DNA of 5,303 nt from HGM05232 sp036661515 (GTDB taxonomy: Bacteria; Bacteroidota; Bacteroidia; Bacteroidales; Muribaculaceae): NCBI GenBank assembly GCA_036661515.1, contig JAVWYO010000130.1, positions 1-5,303 of the forward strand, in the 5' to 3' direction. Of this stretch, positions 5,273 through 5,303 are shown one piece after another. The notes under the pieces were generated by a model. The model had not been told where the DNA came from, did no database searches, and saw only the letters and a list, made by a program, of their open reading frames with translations. Made by a program: the position numbers and the translations under genes. Positions within the stretch are counted from its first letter, which is position 1. The number at the start of each line of letters is the position of its first letter.

Positions 5273-5303
5273 GGGATAAAAATTCAAAATATTAAATGAC
5301 AAG

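Noticed and set aside
5216..5303. Start of a second CRISPR array at the right end
   Set aside because: Only one handle is present and only its 19-nt 3' part is conserved. There is a terminator, not another repeat, downstream.

Overview
The window is a compact type V-A (Cas12a) CRISPR-Cas locus. Every gene and RNA in it is read leftwards, on the minus strand. The DNA is AT-rich. All three promoter-like sites I can find end in the Bacteroidota -7 element TAnnTTTG (TATCTTTG before cas12a, TATATTTG before the array and before a small RNA), and there are no Shine-Dalgarno sequences. The likely host is therefore a member of the Bacteroidota, possibly Bacteroidales. This is an inference from promoter style and base composition; no species is claimed.

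Layout in the direction of transcription, from right to left. (1) 5111-5272: a stand-alone small RNA unit, with a -7 promoter element, a 19-nt Cas12a crRNA handle identical to the handle in the array repeats, a guide-like segment, and a strong intrinsic terminator. (2) 5052-5097: the cas12a promoter region. It contains a TTTA PAM followed by a site matching the first 11 nt of that guide exactly, and 16 of its first 18. (3) 1293-5024: a full-length cas12a with all catalytic residues. (4) 596-1283: the wreck of a cas4-cas1 pair. The first 38 codons of cas4 run into a stop, and a frame-shifted junction leads to the C-terminal catalytic part of cas1. (5) 316-591: an apparently intact cas2. (6) 124-315: the leader. 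(7) 1-123: the leader-end of the CRISPR array, with two perfect 36-nt repeats, one complete 29-nt spacer and one spacer cut by the window edge.

The most interesting reading is that the right-hand small RNA is a CreR-type Cas-regulating RNA: a degenerate one-repeat mini-CRISPR whose partly matching guide directs Cas12a to its own promoter, repressing the operon without cutting it. The repeat handle, the PAM placed exactly at guide position 1, the seed match, the interruptions further along the guide, the target position next to the -7 element and the private terminator all agree with this. The RNA also shares a 15-bp promoter block with the array leader, which suggests that it arose from a leader-repeat duplication. 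Interference and self-regulation therefore look intact, while spacer acquisition looks dead through the cas4-cas1 deletion. Such a locus would have a frozen array but a still-tuned level of Cas12a.
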